A stretch of DNA of 23,729 nt from JAKLDO01 sp035354435 (GTDB lineage Bacteria; UBP6; UBA1177): contig DAOQAY010000035.1 in assembly GCA_035354435.1 (NCBI GenBank), positions 1 to 23,729 on the forward strand, read 5' to 3'. Positions within the stretch are counted from its first letter, which is position 1; each line of letters opens with the position of its first letter. The notes below the pieces were generated by a model. That model did no database searches and was not told where the DNA came from. It saw only the letters and a list, made by a program, of their open reading frames with translations. The position numbers were made by a program, and so were the translations under genes. Below are positions 12,750-20,042 of this stretch, in pieces.

Positions 12750-15716
12750 ATGAAGATCAATCTGATCTTGTCCTTTATCTTTTTGTTTATTTTTATTTCC
12801 TGCGACAATGGGAAAAAGAGCAAAACGGATGATGCGGCCGATCTCACAGACAAAGACGAAGTTATCAGTGATTCCCTTCCCGGTGATGATGATGTAACTC
12901 CTGCAGAAGATTCAGAGAAAAAAGATGATGAAAATGTTGATGAAGTAAATACAGATATTGATGTAATATCTGATGATTACGAAGACTCAGATGAAATTGA
13001 CGATGATGTTTTTGATCTATGTCCGGATAATCCTGAAAAAACCGAGCCCGGAATATGCGGTTGTGATGTTCTTGACTATGACACAGACGGCGACGGACTC
13101 ATGGATTGTGTTGACAACTGCCTTGATATAAAAAATGCGGATCAGGCTGATGCTGATAAAGACAAAAGAGGTGATGCCTGTGACAACTGTCCATATCACG
13201 CGAACAGAAAACAGACAGATACAGACGGTGACGGTGTCGGAGATGTCTGTGAAAATGATGTGCTTCTTGTAGATACTGATCATGACGGTATCAGGGATGT
13301 TGTTGATAACTGTCCTCTTGTTGCAAATAACGATCAGGCTGATGGTGATGGTGATGGTGTCGGCAATGTTTGCGACAACTGCCCTATAGTCCCTAATTTT
13401 GATCAGAAAGATTTAGATAGTGACGGTACAGGCGATGCCTGTGTTGATGCTGATAAAGATGATGACGGAATATACAACTGGGATGACAACTGTCCTGATG
13501 TGGCAAATCCTTTGCAGGAAGATACCGACAAAGACGGCTGGGGAGACGCTTGTGACAATTGTATTATGATTCCCAATGCCGACCAGAACCCGACAACATG
13601 TGCAGCAGCGGATCAGGATGCTGACGGACTTTATGATTGGGAAGATAACTGTCCGGCGGTAAACAATCCCGGTCAGGAAGATGCTGACCTCGATGGTGTC
13701 GGTAATGTCTGTGACAACTGCCCTCTGGTTCCGAATGCTGATCAGAATCCAATGACTTGTGCAGATGCAGATACAGATAGTGACGGAATATTTGACTGGG
13801 AAGACAACTGTGTGACTATTGCCAACTCAAATCAGGCTGACGGCGATGGTGACGGTGTGGGAAATGTCTGCGACAACTGTCCTACAATAGCAAATGCCGG
13901 TCAGGATATTTCGGCATGTTCAGATTCAGACGGGGATGGAGCTTTTGATTCAGTCGATAACTGCCCTTCTGTTTCGAACTCATCGCAGAGCGATCTTGAT
14001 GGTGACGGAAGAGGCGATGTCTGTGACAACTGTTCTCTTGCCGCAAATTATGATCAGATGGATACCGACAGTGATGGAACTGGTGATGTCTGTGAAACTC
14101 CGCCCTACAATAACGATATTGACGGTGACGGAATTCTGAATCCGTATGACAACTGTCCATCAATATCAAATACCAATCAGGCTGATAGTGACGGTGACGG
14201 TATAGGAAATGTCTGCGATAACTGCCCAAATATCGCAAATAACAATCAGATTGATAATGACAGTAACGGTATTGGTGATGCCTGTGAAACGATAACACTT
14301 CCGCCCACAGATGTCTGTGAAACTGCTGATATAGCGGGAACCAGAATAAAACCGAATGTATATTTTGACCTTGACAATTCCGGATCAATGAGCGGAAGCA
14401 GATGGACATCGCTTATGTCTGCAATTAACTCAAAAGCAACTGAAATGTCTACGAACTTCAATGTCGGTGCCGCATATTTTCCCGATGGAGATTCTTCAAA
14501 TGATGACGAGCCTACGGAATGTATCGATCTTCTTCCTGACAGAGTGCTTGCAAATTTTAATGCCTGCAATATAAGTCCTGGTGGCGGAACGCCGCTTCCT
14601 CATTCCTTAAATAACATAAGGCTCAGAAAATCGTATGAATTTACTCCTGATCCACTCAATGCAGAAAGAGGAAAAGCGGTTGTGGTAATTACCGATGCAG
14701 ATTCCGCAGATTTCAATATGACTGATACTGTCAATGCGGCTACCGCTCTGAAAAATATCGGCGTTAAGGTGTATTTTATGGGGTTTGCAGGTGTTAATGA
14801 AAGCAACATGGTGCAGCTCGCAGCGGCAGGTGGAACAACTCCATGGTATAAAGTTACAGATACATCCAGCATTATTACGGCATTGAATGCAATTTCCGCA
14901 GCAATGATTCCATGCACAGTTTCAATTCCTCTGAATGGAGGCAATGACGATCCGACAAGAATGCAGATAAGTATAAATAATAACGGAACTTTGATAGGTG
15001 TGGCACAGGGCACACCTAATGGCTGGACATATGATACCTCTTCAAAACTGCTTACTCTTAACGGAACATCCTGTACAAATCTTAAAAGTTATGCCGCTGC
15101 ATCAACCGATCCGTCAAAAGTAGGAGTTGTAGCCAAGGTTGCATGCAAAATAAACTGTAATCCAAGTCCCGAAATCTGCGACTACCTTGATAATAATTGC
15201 AATACTCTTGTCGATGATGGAATAACATGCAACTGCGGTTTTGAAGTATGCGGAGACAGTTTAGATAATGACTGCGACGGGCTGATTGATGAAGGATGTC
15301 CGTCTTGTATTCCTCATCCTGAAGTTTGCGGAGACGGAGTTGACAATGATTGTGACGGCAACATTGATGAAAACTGTTCAGGCACAGGCTGTGATCCTCA
15401 TCCTGAAGTTTGCGGTGACGGAATAGATAATGACTGCGATCTTGCTATTGATGAGGGCTGCCCTGTGTGTAACCCTGCTCCAGAAGTTTGTGACGGAATA
15501 GATAATGACTGTGATGGTCAGATCGATGAAGGCTGTCCGACAGGTGGTGGATGCACAGTCGAAGTGTGCGGTGATAACAAGGATAATGACTGTGACGGAC
15601 TTATTGATGAAGGCTGTCCAGACCCGGACAGGTGTATCCCTTCACCAGAGATCTGTGATGAGAAGGACAATAACTGTAACGACCAGATTGATGAAGGCTG
15701 TTCCATAGATTCTTAA
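12750..15716 (+). CDS. Surface lipoprotein with TSP3 repeats, vWA domain and MopE-type repeats
   Basis: 988 aa. MKINLILSFIFLFIFISC gives a lipobox with Cys18, followed by Asp at +2 and an acidic spacer (to about 90). Residues about 90-510 are thrombospondin type-3 repeats, each like DNCPxxxNxxQxDxDxDGxGDxCDNC, which bind many Ca ions in a rod. A vWA domain (about 535-735) has a complete MIDAS: DNSGS beginning at Asp542, the Thr in GGGTPLPHSL and the Asp in VVVITDAD. From about 800 to the end there are seven MopE-like repeats of the form PEVCGDGIDNDCDGxIDEGC, a putative metal-binding motif. Such proteins are surface adhesins or metal binders. It is the first cargo gene after tnpA, with its own promoter. 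Ligand unknown; domain calls are firm. Confidence 0.9.
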   Translation: MKINLILSFIFLFIFISCDNGKKSKTDDAADLTDKDEVISDSLPGDDDVTPAEDSEKKDDENVDEVNTDIDVISDDYEDSDEIDDDVFDLCPDNPEKTEPGICGCDVLDYDTDGDGLMDCVDNCLDIKNADQADADKDKRGDACDNCPYHANRKQTDTDGDGVGDVCENDVLLVDTDHDGIRDVVDNCPLVANNDQADGDGDGVGNVCDNCPIVPNFDQKDLDSDGTGDACVDADKDDDGIYNWDDNCPDVANPLQEDTDKDGWGDACDNCIMIPNADQNPTTCAAADQDADGLYDWEDNCPAVNNPGQEDADLDGVGNVCDNCPLVPNADQNPMTCADADTDSDGIFDWEDNCVTIANSNQADGDGDGVGNVCDNCPTIANAGQDISACSDSDGDGAFDSVDNCPSVSNSSQSDLDGDGRGDVCDNCSLAANYDQMDTDSDGTGDVCETPPYNNDIDGDGILNPYDNCPSISNTNQADSDGDGIGNVCDNCPNIANNNQIDNDSNGIGDACETITLPPTDVCETADIAGTRIKPNVYFDLDNSGSMSGSRWTSLMSAINSKATEMSTNFNVGAAYFPDGDSSNDDEPTECIDLLPDRVLANFNACNISPGGGTPLPHSLNNIRLRKSYEFTPDPLNAERGKAVVVITDADSADFNMTDTVNAATALKNIGVKVYFMGFAGVNESNMVQLAAAGGTTPWYKVTDTSSIITALNAISAAMIPCTVSIPLNGGNDDPTRMQISINNNGTLIGVAQGTPNGWTYDTSSKLLTLNGTSCTNLKSYAAASTDPSKVGVVAKVACKINCNPSPEICDYLDNNCNTLVDDGITCNCGFEVCGDSLDNDCDGLIDEGCPSCIPHPEVCGDGVDNDCDGNIDENCSGTGCDPHPEVCGDGIDNDCDLAIDEGCPVCNPAPEVCDGIDNDCDGQIDEGCPTGGGCTVEVCGDNKDNDCDGLIDEGCPDPDRCIPSPEICDEKDNNCNDQIDEGCSIDS

Positions 15717-15745
15717 AGCTGATAACATCAAATTTATTTTTTTAT

Positions 15746-15773
15746 TTGACAGTTTCCTTTGTTACCGTATAAA
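15746..15773 (+). promoter_or_regulatory. Promoter of the tolB-pal unit
   Basis: TTGACA (15746-15751), 16 bases, TATAAA (15768-15773), a near-consensus pair 64 bases before the tolB start. The same layout (TTGACA, 16-base spacer) drives the preceding lipoprotein gene, so the cargo is transcribed independently of tnpA. Confidence 0.75.
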
Positions 15774-15837
15774 TTAATAAGAGACTCTTCTGCCGGAAGA
15801 TTTAGATTTGAAAAGTTAGTTTAAAGGAGGATGTTGA

Positions 15838-17139
15838 ATGACCGCTTACTTCAGGGTAGCATTATCCGTCGCGGCGATATTCTCTTTTAGTATTTTGACG
15901 GCACAAGTGAAAGTCCAGGTAACCAACGGTTCTATCTCTGAATACAATATGGCAGTTTCATCAATCTCCGCAAGCGAAGACGCAGACATCGGTCTTGCAA
16001 AGAACATAACCGAAGCGATAGATATGACACTGGATATTACAGGTTATTTCAAAGTTCTTGATCCGAAATCATTTCTTGAAAAAGCTGACATTCCGGTTTC
16101 TGAGATTAATTTCAAGAACTGGATGAATGTAGGTGCCAACGGATTAATAAAAGGAACGATTAAGGGAAAAGACAATGTTGAGCTTGAACTTTTCTTTTTC
16201 AGCGTCGCTGACGGGAAACAGCTTCTGACAAAAAAATATAAATCATCTGCCATGACGATAAAAAAAGCGGCATACAGGTTTGTCAATGAAGTGATCCTGC
16301 TTTTAACCGGAGAAAATTTCTCGTTCATGTTCAGCAAGATCGCTTTTGTTGAGAAATCAGGTGATGTTTACAGTCTTGTGACAATAGATTTTGATGGATC
16401 GGATAGAAAAGTGATTCACTCGGAAAAGAAGATAATTCTGCTTCCTGAGTGGTCTGCTGACGGGGAGAAAATATTTTTTACAAGCTACGAGAATAACAAC
16501 CCTAATCTTTATTCAATTGATGTGAAGACCAAGAAGAAAAAGCTTGTTTCCAGCCATGAAGGGTTAAATACTTCCGCTTCTGCTCACCCTGACAATAAAA
16601 CGATAGCTCTCAGGTTATCAAAAGACGGAAATGCTGAAATATATCTTATGAACACAGAAACGAGCGAACTTACCAGAATGACAAAGAACATGGCGATTGA
16701 TACGGCTCCGAGCATCAGCCCTGACGGAAAAGAAATAGCATTTGTTTCAAACAGATCAGGAAATCCCCAGATTTACAGGTTGTGGATAGACAATCCGAGC
16801 AAAGTTGAAAGAATTACCGAACAGGGGAAATACAATCAGGACCCTGATTACAGCCCGAATGGAAAATACATTGCTTTTACCGGAAGAGACGAATTCTTCA
16901 CTTTTGACATTTTTCTTTTTGATCTTTCTTCAAGAATTATTTCAAGACTTACTCAGAAACAGGGAAAAAATGAATCGCCGTCTTTTTCTCCCGACAGTAA
17001 GATGATAGTTTTTTCTTCAGACAGAAATGGCAGAAATACACTTTTTATTTCGAATGTTAAAGGCGATAAACAGGTAATGGTTTATGTGGGGGAAGGGGTG
17101 ACGGTTTCCCCTTCATGGTCTGCAGAAGTGGTCAAGTAA
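15838..17139 (+). CDS. tolB: TolB periplasmic beta-propeller protein
   Basis: 433 aa. The start at 15838 follows AAAGGAGG by seven bases. A signal peptide (cleavage after about residue 22, LTAQ) leads to the TolB N-terminal domain (about 30-160; ITGYFKVLDPKSFL, GANGLIKGTI). The C-terminal propeller has PD40-type blades with S-x-D-G-x-x-I-x-F cores: WSADGEKIFFTS, HPDNKTIALRL, SPDGKEIAFVSNRSGNPQIY, SPNGKYIAFTG, SPDSKMIVFSSDRNGR. TolB works with Pal at the outer membrane as part of the Tol-Pal system, which keeps the envelope joined during division. It is followed by pal 21 bases later. tolQ, tolR and tolA are not in the window. Unusually, it is cargo inside a transposon. Confidence 0.93.
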   Translation: MTAYFRVALSVAAIFSFSILTAQVKVQVTNGSISEYNMAVSSISASEDADIGLAKNITEAIDMTLDITGYFKVLDPKSFLEKADIPVSEINFKNWMNVGANGLIKGTIKGKDNVELELFFFSVADGKQLLTKKYKSSAMTIKKAAYRFVNEVILLLTGENFSFMFSKIAFVEKSGDVYSLVTIDFDGSDRKVIHSEKKIILLPEWSADGEKIFFTSYENNNPNLYSIDVKTKKKKLVSSHEGLNTSASAHPDNKTIALRLSKDGNAEIYLMNTETSELTRMTKNMAIDTAPSISPDGKEIAFVSNRSGNPQIYRLWIDNPSKVERITEQGKYNQDPDYSPNGKYIAFTGRDEFFTFDIFLFDLSSRIISRLTQKQGKNESPSFSPDSKMIVFSSDRNGRNTLFISNVKGDKQVMVYVGEGVTVSPSWSAEVVK

Positions 17140-17160
17140 CTTTTTATATGGGGGTGGGAA

Positions 17161-17859
17161 ATGAAAAGAAATCTAGTGCTCATGATCGTTTTCAGTGTTA
17201 TGTTCGGTGTTTTTGCAGGTTGTGCAAAATCTCCGAAAGCTGAAAGAGAGCTCGCCGAGAAAGCATTTAAAGGTGCTGCTGTCGGAAAAGACTGCGACAA
17301 AGAAAATTATCTTGCCGCGGAAGAACTGCTTAACAAAGCAAGAGAAGAAGTGAACAAAAAGAATTATTCCAAAGCAAAAGAACTTTTTGCGGCAGTTAAG
17401 ACAAAGAGTGATGAAATTGTGAAGTATTATCAGACACATCCTGATGAATGCATTCCAAAAAAGAAAGTAGCCAGGGAAAAGAAAAAAGAAATCGAAGAAA
17501 TTGAAGATCCTGCAAAAGATCCGAACCTTGAATTTCAGATAGTCCATTTTGATTACAATGAATATGTAGTGAGGGCTGAAGACATCGGCAAGGTTGATCT
17601 GGTTGGAAAATGGATGGTGAATTTTCCTGAAAGGGTAATAAGAGTTGAAGGTCATGCGGATGAAAGAGGAAGCATAGACTACAACATGTCTCTCGGGGAA
17701 AAAAGAGCAAGTGAAGTAAAAGAAAAACTTATACAGTTAGGAATTGACTCAAAAAGAATAAAGATTGTAAGTTATGGCGAAGAAAAGCCGATGAATCCAG
17801 CTTCCAATGAATCAGCATGGTTTGAAAACAGAAGGGCGGAATTCAGGAAAATTAACTGA
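17161..17859 (+). CDS. pal: Peptidoglycan-associated lipoprotein (Pal/OmpA-like)
   Basis: 232 aa. MKRNLVLMIVFSVMFGVFAGC is a lipoprotein signal with Cys21. Residues about 25-95 form a helical, TPR-like segment (YLAAEELLNKAREE; YSKAKELFAAV) not found in short Pal proteins; a KKK/EEIEEIED linker follows. The OmpA domain (about 120-232) has IVHFDYNEYVV and VEGHADERGSIDYNMSLGEKRA, with the Asp and Arg positions that bind diaminopimelate in peptidoglycan, then SYGEEKP and NRRAEF. Pal anchors the outer membrane to the wall and binds TolB, encoded immediately upstream in the same unit. The extended N-terminus, similar to YbgF/CpoB-like repeats, may replace a separate partner. Confidence 0.92.
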   Translation: MKRNLVLMIVFSVMFGVFAGCAKSPKAERELAEKAFKGAAVGKDCDKENYLAAEELLNKAREEVNKKNYSKAKELFAAVKTKSDEIVKYYQTHPDECIPKKKVAREKKKEIEEIEDPAKDPNLEFQIVHFDYNEYVVRAEDIGKVDLVGKWMVNFPERVIRVEGHADERGSIDYNMSLGEKRASEVKEKLIQLGIDSKRIKIVSYGEEKPMNPASNESAWFENRRAEFRKIN

Positions 17860-17860
17860 T

Positions 17861-18133
17861 ATGGGATACAAAGTATTGGTAACGCTGGATCTGCCGGGAG
17901 CAACAGCGGAACAGCGCAAAGCGTTCTATGAAGTACTGCTGGCGGAAAAATGGGCGAGAGTCCCTAGTTTAACAACGACATGGACAGCCTCTTTTACTGA
18001 TGATTTAACAAGGGATTCCGCTGCTTCAGTTATGCAGAAAGATTTATTGAAAGCAAAGAATGAAAGTGCTGTTAAAAAAGTTGAATATGCTATGCAGCTG
18101 GACAAAGGCGATGTATTTATAGAAAATTTGTGA
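17861..18133 (+). CDS. Small 90-aa protein coupled to pal, unknown function
   Basis: The ATG at 17861 is one base after the pal stop, so translation is probably coupled. The protein begins MGYKVLVTLDLPGATAEQRKAF, then VLLAEKWARVPSLTTTWTASF. There is no signal peptide or membrane helix, so it should be cytoplasmic, which is odd for a tail gene of tolB-pal. The order beta strand, helix starting with A-E-Q, then 'W-x-R' and a second strand resembles small ferredoxin-like proteins of the GhoS/Cas2-type group. That likeness is a pattern impression only. No partner toxin is adjacent. Confidence 0.65.
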   Translation: MGYKVLVTLDLPGATAEQRKAFYEVLLAEKWARVPSLTTTWTASFTDDLTRDSAASVMQKDLLKAKNESAVKKVEYAMQLDKGDVFIENL

Positions 18134-18185
18134 TTCCCGGAAATAATCTCAAACAGACCAATCAATTTATTGAAAAGATACCGTT

Positions 18186-18545
18186 TTATCTTTCTTTAAA
18201 AATGCTTTCAAACAGCAAGCCAATAAAATATGATAAAACCATCATTATGGATAGGAAATATAAAAGAGTGTCGTGATTTTCTAAGCCGGTTCCTTTTGTT
18301 GAGCCATTGAATAAAAAAAGAAGCCCCGCCATTAAAATAATTCCGCATACTGATCCTGCAAGAACTTTATCAAACACAAAAAACACAACTCCGATAATTG
18401 CTGTTACAAAAAGTGCAATAAAAATAAAAGTATAGGTATCATCAGCAGTTTTTTCTAATGCTATTCCGTTGAACCCGATTAATAATACTACAATAAAAAC
18501 AATACTGCTGAGAATCCCGATTAATCTTGAAATAAGTATATTCAT
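18186..18545 (-). CDS. Small four-helix inner-membrane protein, unknown function
   Basis: 119 aa from ATG at 18545 (an in-frame TTG lies at 18554; neither has a strong ribosome site). Four hydrophobic segments are visible at about 8-30, 40-60, 64-84 and 93-113, with short polar loops and a basic C-terminus (SIFKER), suggesting both ends are cytoplasmic. It is convergent with the tolB-pal unit and is the last gene before the right transposon end. No family recognised. The gap to the 90-aa gene holds a short inverted repeat AAAGATA/TATCTTT around 18175-18195 that may serve as a terminator for both. Confidence 0.6.
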   Translation of the reverse strand: MNILISRLIGILSSIVFIVVLLIGFNGIALEKTADDTYTFIFIALFVTAIIGVVFFVFDKVLAGSVCGIILMAGLLFLFNGSTKGTGLENHDTLLYFLSIMMVLSYFIGLLFESIFKER

Positions 18546-18877
18546 CTGATCCAACTCGTTTTATTTAAATAAAAATATCAAAAAACACCTGAAAAACTTT
18601 AATGGAATCAATCCATTGGGAGCGGTCAATTACAAAAAGAAATCAACAACACCAAGGGAAGACCATAATAACACAGCAAAGAAAGAATTCAAGGTAAAAA
18701 ATCATTGAAATTATGATAATTCGGGTTGTGAAAGTGATTTTGTCACACCCTTTTTTTGAAAATCCCCCTTTTCTCAAAACAACAGCATCGCTTCCAGAAA
18801 AAGAGTAATACAAAATACAGAAATTCTGGAAGGTGTAAAAACGAGTTTCCCTTGCGAGTTCAAATGTTTGCAGATAT
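18546..18877. other. Gene-free AT-rich stretch inside the right transposon end
   Basis: 332 bases with no plausible gene. It contains a 6-bp inverted repeat (AATGGA/TCCATT, 18601-18617) and, at 18723-18757, a terminator-like hairpin on the plus strand. The promoter of the minus-strand membrane protein must be here, but I see no convincing one. Confidence 0.5.
18723..18757 (+). terminator. Intrinsic terminator near the right transposon end
   Basis: GGGTTGTGA and TCACACCC form a stem (one bulged base) with an 11-13-base loop, followed by TTTTTTT (18751-18757). No plus-strand gene ends nearby (the last stops at 18133), so it may end read-through from tolB-pal or an unseen transcript before it leaves the element. 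Confidence 0.65.
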
Positions 18878-18915
18878 TCCCGTGACGGATTCTCCCTAAA
18901 TGTTTAATGGCACCC
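18878..18915 (-). repeat. Right terminal inverted repeat (IRR1)
   Basis: The reverse complement begins GGGTGCCATTAAACATTTAG and matches IRL at 37 of 38 positions. The five bases outside are GACAT, which do not match those outside IRL. Confidence 0.9.
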
Positions 18916-19093
18916 GACATTGGGCGGTGGAAGCGACTTCGCCGAGCAAGCGAGGATAAAGAAGGCTCTGTAGTGCAAAGTGACTTCCATGTGTCTGAAA
19001 TAATTGATAGAATTTTATGCTGTTTTTCTGAAATTCAAAGGGTTGGGCGGATAAATGAAATTAATCACTCTTCCGGCCCAATGTCTGCCCGAA

Positions 19094-19300
19094 TTAAATG
19101 TAAAGTTCCCGGCAGATAGAATTCTCAACAAGACAGGTAACAGAAAAACCCTCTTTGTCCGAGATCTGAAGAATGTCGAGTTCGGAACAATCTTCAATGA
19201 AGAGATCGTGCTGAACATCTTCTTCGTCTCTTGAAATAAGAGTGAAAAAAATTCCGTCACATGTCAAAGATACATTCTTGATCTTTCCAGTAATACACAT
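19094..19300 (-). CDS. Short SSB-like OB-fold protein
   Basis: 68 aa from ATG at 19300 (GGAGG five bases upstream; an earlier GTG in frame would add 14 residues but overlaps the leader). The start MCITGKIKNVSLTCDGIFFTLISRDEED lines up with LIGRIASVNNGENFVQFSIAEDQ of the SSB at 204-527, and ISDKEGFSVTCLVENSI with LKSGDLVKVEGEI. It is 39 residues shorter and lacks the conserved W/F-x-R-V stretch, so it looks like a diverged or reduced SSB. Its promoter, leader hairpins and the 13 bases up to the ATG (GGAGGCTATTATG) mirror those of ssb. DNA binding is inferred; decay toward a pseudogene is possible. Confidence 0.55.
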   Translation of the reverse strand: MCITGKIKNVSLTCDGIFFTLISRDEEDVQHDLFIEDCSELDILQISDKEGFSVTCLVENSICRELYI

Positions 19301-19390
19301 AATAGCCTCCGCTGAAAAATAATTAAATGATTCAGCAGACACAATACGGGCAAACCTAAGCAGGCAGCCACAATAAAGTGTCTGCCTGCT
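19301..19390 (-). ncRNA. Structured 5' leader of the SSB-like gene (copy B)
   Basis: On the minus strand stem P1 pairs AGCAGGCAG (19390-19382) with CTGCCTGCT (19367-19359), extended by CAC/GTG after one mismatch. Then comes TAGGTTTGCCCGTAT, matching TAGGTTGCCGGGTAT of copy A. Stem P2 pairs GCTGAA (19336-19331) with TTCAGC (19316-19311) and touches the GGAGG ribosome site (19310-19306). Both stems keep pairing while their sequence differs from copy A. Loop lengths differ (14 versus 18 in P1; 14 versus 6 in P2), which argues for RNA structure rather than a DNA operator of fixed spacing. Confidence 0.6.
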
Positions 19391-19398
19391 GTTGAGGT

Positions 19399-19427
19399 AT
19401 TTTAATATTTTAAGGAATGAAAATCAA
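19399..19427 (-). promoter_or_regulatory. Putative promoter of the SSB-like gene
   Basis: On the minus strand TTGATT (19427-19422), 17-base spacer, TAAAAT (19404-19399), then eight bases to hairpin P1, exactly as in copy A. Transcription would begin at or just before the hairpin. Confidence 0.5.
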
Positions 19428-19490
19428 CTATGAAATTTCTGGAATGTTGAAAACCGGCTTTATATAGTGCTGACGATGTGTTTTGAATAT

Positions 19491-19528
19491 TTCCGTGACG
19501 GATTTGTACCAAATGTTTAATGGCACCC
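19491..19528 (-). repeat. Third, diverged copy of the transposon end (IRR2)
   Basis: The reverse complement begins GGGTGCCATTAAACATTTGG and ends AATCCGTCACGGAA. It matches IRR1 at 32 of 38 positions, in the same orientation, with the changes clustered in the middle (positions 19-24). The outside pentamer is ATTAT. It may be the scar of a related element or an alternative right end. Confidence 0.85.
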
Positions 19529-19532
19529 ATTA

Positions 19533-19781
19533 TCACATTTGACCACGCAAAACCGGAGGCGGAAGCCGCAGGTCCTGCCCCGGAAAAACCCTGATCTGAA
19601 AAAATCCGGCAGGAATACCGGAGCAGGGAATGGAACCTGATGGTTCAATTGTTGAAAGTATTTCCAGAAAAAACAGAATGTCATTTTCTTCTTCTGCCGT
19701 TATGTATTTCCGGAGAGGCTCCGGGTATTCATTGCATGATATAAATGCAGCTGGAGCCTCAATAGTTGTTTTAAGGTACAT
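19533..19781 (-). CDS. Small protein of unknown function next to IRR2
   Basis: 82 aa from ATG at 19781, preferred because GGAGAAGG lies upstream; an earlier in-frame ATG at 19835 adds a Lys/Arg-rich stretch but has no ribosome site. The middle is acidic and hydrophobic (ITAEEENDILFFLEILSTIE) and the C-terminus is Pro/Gly-rich. No signal peptide, membrane helix or known motif. It stops five bases from the third transposon end, so its 3' end could have been altered by an insertion. Two tandem structured elements lie upstream on its strand with a good minus-strand promoter before them, so it may be the gene they control. Confidence 0.4.
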   Translation of the reverse strand: MYLKTTIEAPAAFISCNEYPEPLRKYITAEEENDILFFLEILSTIEPSGSIPCSGIPAGFFQIRVFPGQDLRLPPPVLRGQM

Positions 19782-19915
19782 AAAAGAGCACCTTCTCCAG
19801 CGTTTTTTAAGGTAAGGAGAGGAATATTTCTTCATTTATAATAATCTTGAAAAACGGGTTTATAATAAATTACTTAAAGAAACTTGTGGGGCGGGCTTAT
19901 GAGATATTGTATTTT

Positions 19916-19970
19916 ATATTTTGCATGAGGGCGTTATGCTGAGCTGAAAGCGAAGCTGCCCGCAAAATAT
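19916..19970. ncRNA. Structured element R1 (first of two tandem copies)
   Basis: 55 bases with nested stems (plus-strand reading): outer ATATTTTGC/GCAAAATAT (9 bp), unpaired ATGA, stem GGGC/GCCC, unpaired GTTAT opposite a single T, then an inner hairpin GCTGA...GAAGC with tandem G-A pairs and a GCT-GAA-AGC tip. The second copy (20043-20099) keeps the shape with different bases. TATCCTTTT follows both copies on the plus strand. The direction of transcription is not certain. Confidence 0.6.
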
Positions 19971-20042
19971 CCTTTTCTTGTATTCATGGGATCTTTATAA
20001 GATTACAGTATTTTGAAATTAACCACAGAATCTGAATGTTTT

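Larger units (their letters stand above)
8645..18915. mobile_element. Tn3-family transposon with envelope-protein cargo (10.27 kb)
   Basis: The ends are 38-bp inverted repeats (8645-8682 and 18878-18915) that differ at one position and begin GGGT. Inside are a serine resolvase (minus) and a full-length Tn3-type transposase (plus), divergent around a res-like region, which is Tn3-subgroup architecture, except that tnpR rather than tnpA sits against the end. The 6.3 kb beyond tnpA carries a vWA/TSP3/MopE lipoprotein, tolB, pal, a small coupled gene and a membrane protein. The flanking pentamers (AAATA and GACAT) do not match, so no target duplication is visible. A further diverged end at 19491-19528 suggests alternative or nested ends. 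Element identity is strong; the right boundary is less certain. Confidence 0.85.

Noticed and set aside
13882..14409. Long minus-strand frame rich in His and Arg
   Set aside because: It is the antisense shadow of the Asp-rich TSP3 repeats; its composition follows from the repeat codons.
8640..18920. Target-site duplication flanking the transposon
   Set aside because: The five bases outside the ends (AAATA; GACAT, or ATTAT beyond IRR2) do not match in any combination.
18907..19119. Plus-strand 70-codon frame starting inside IRR1
   Set aside because: It begins within the transposon end, overlaps the minus-strand SSB-like gene, has no ribosome site and no recognisable motif.
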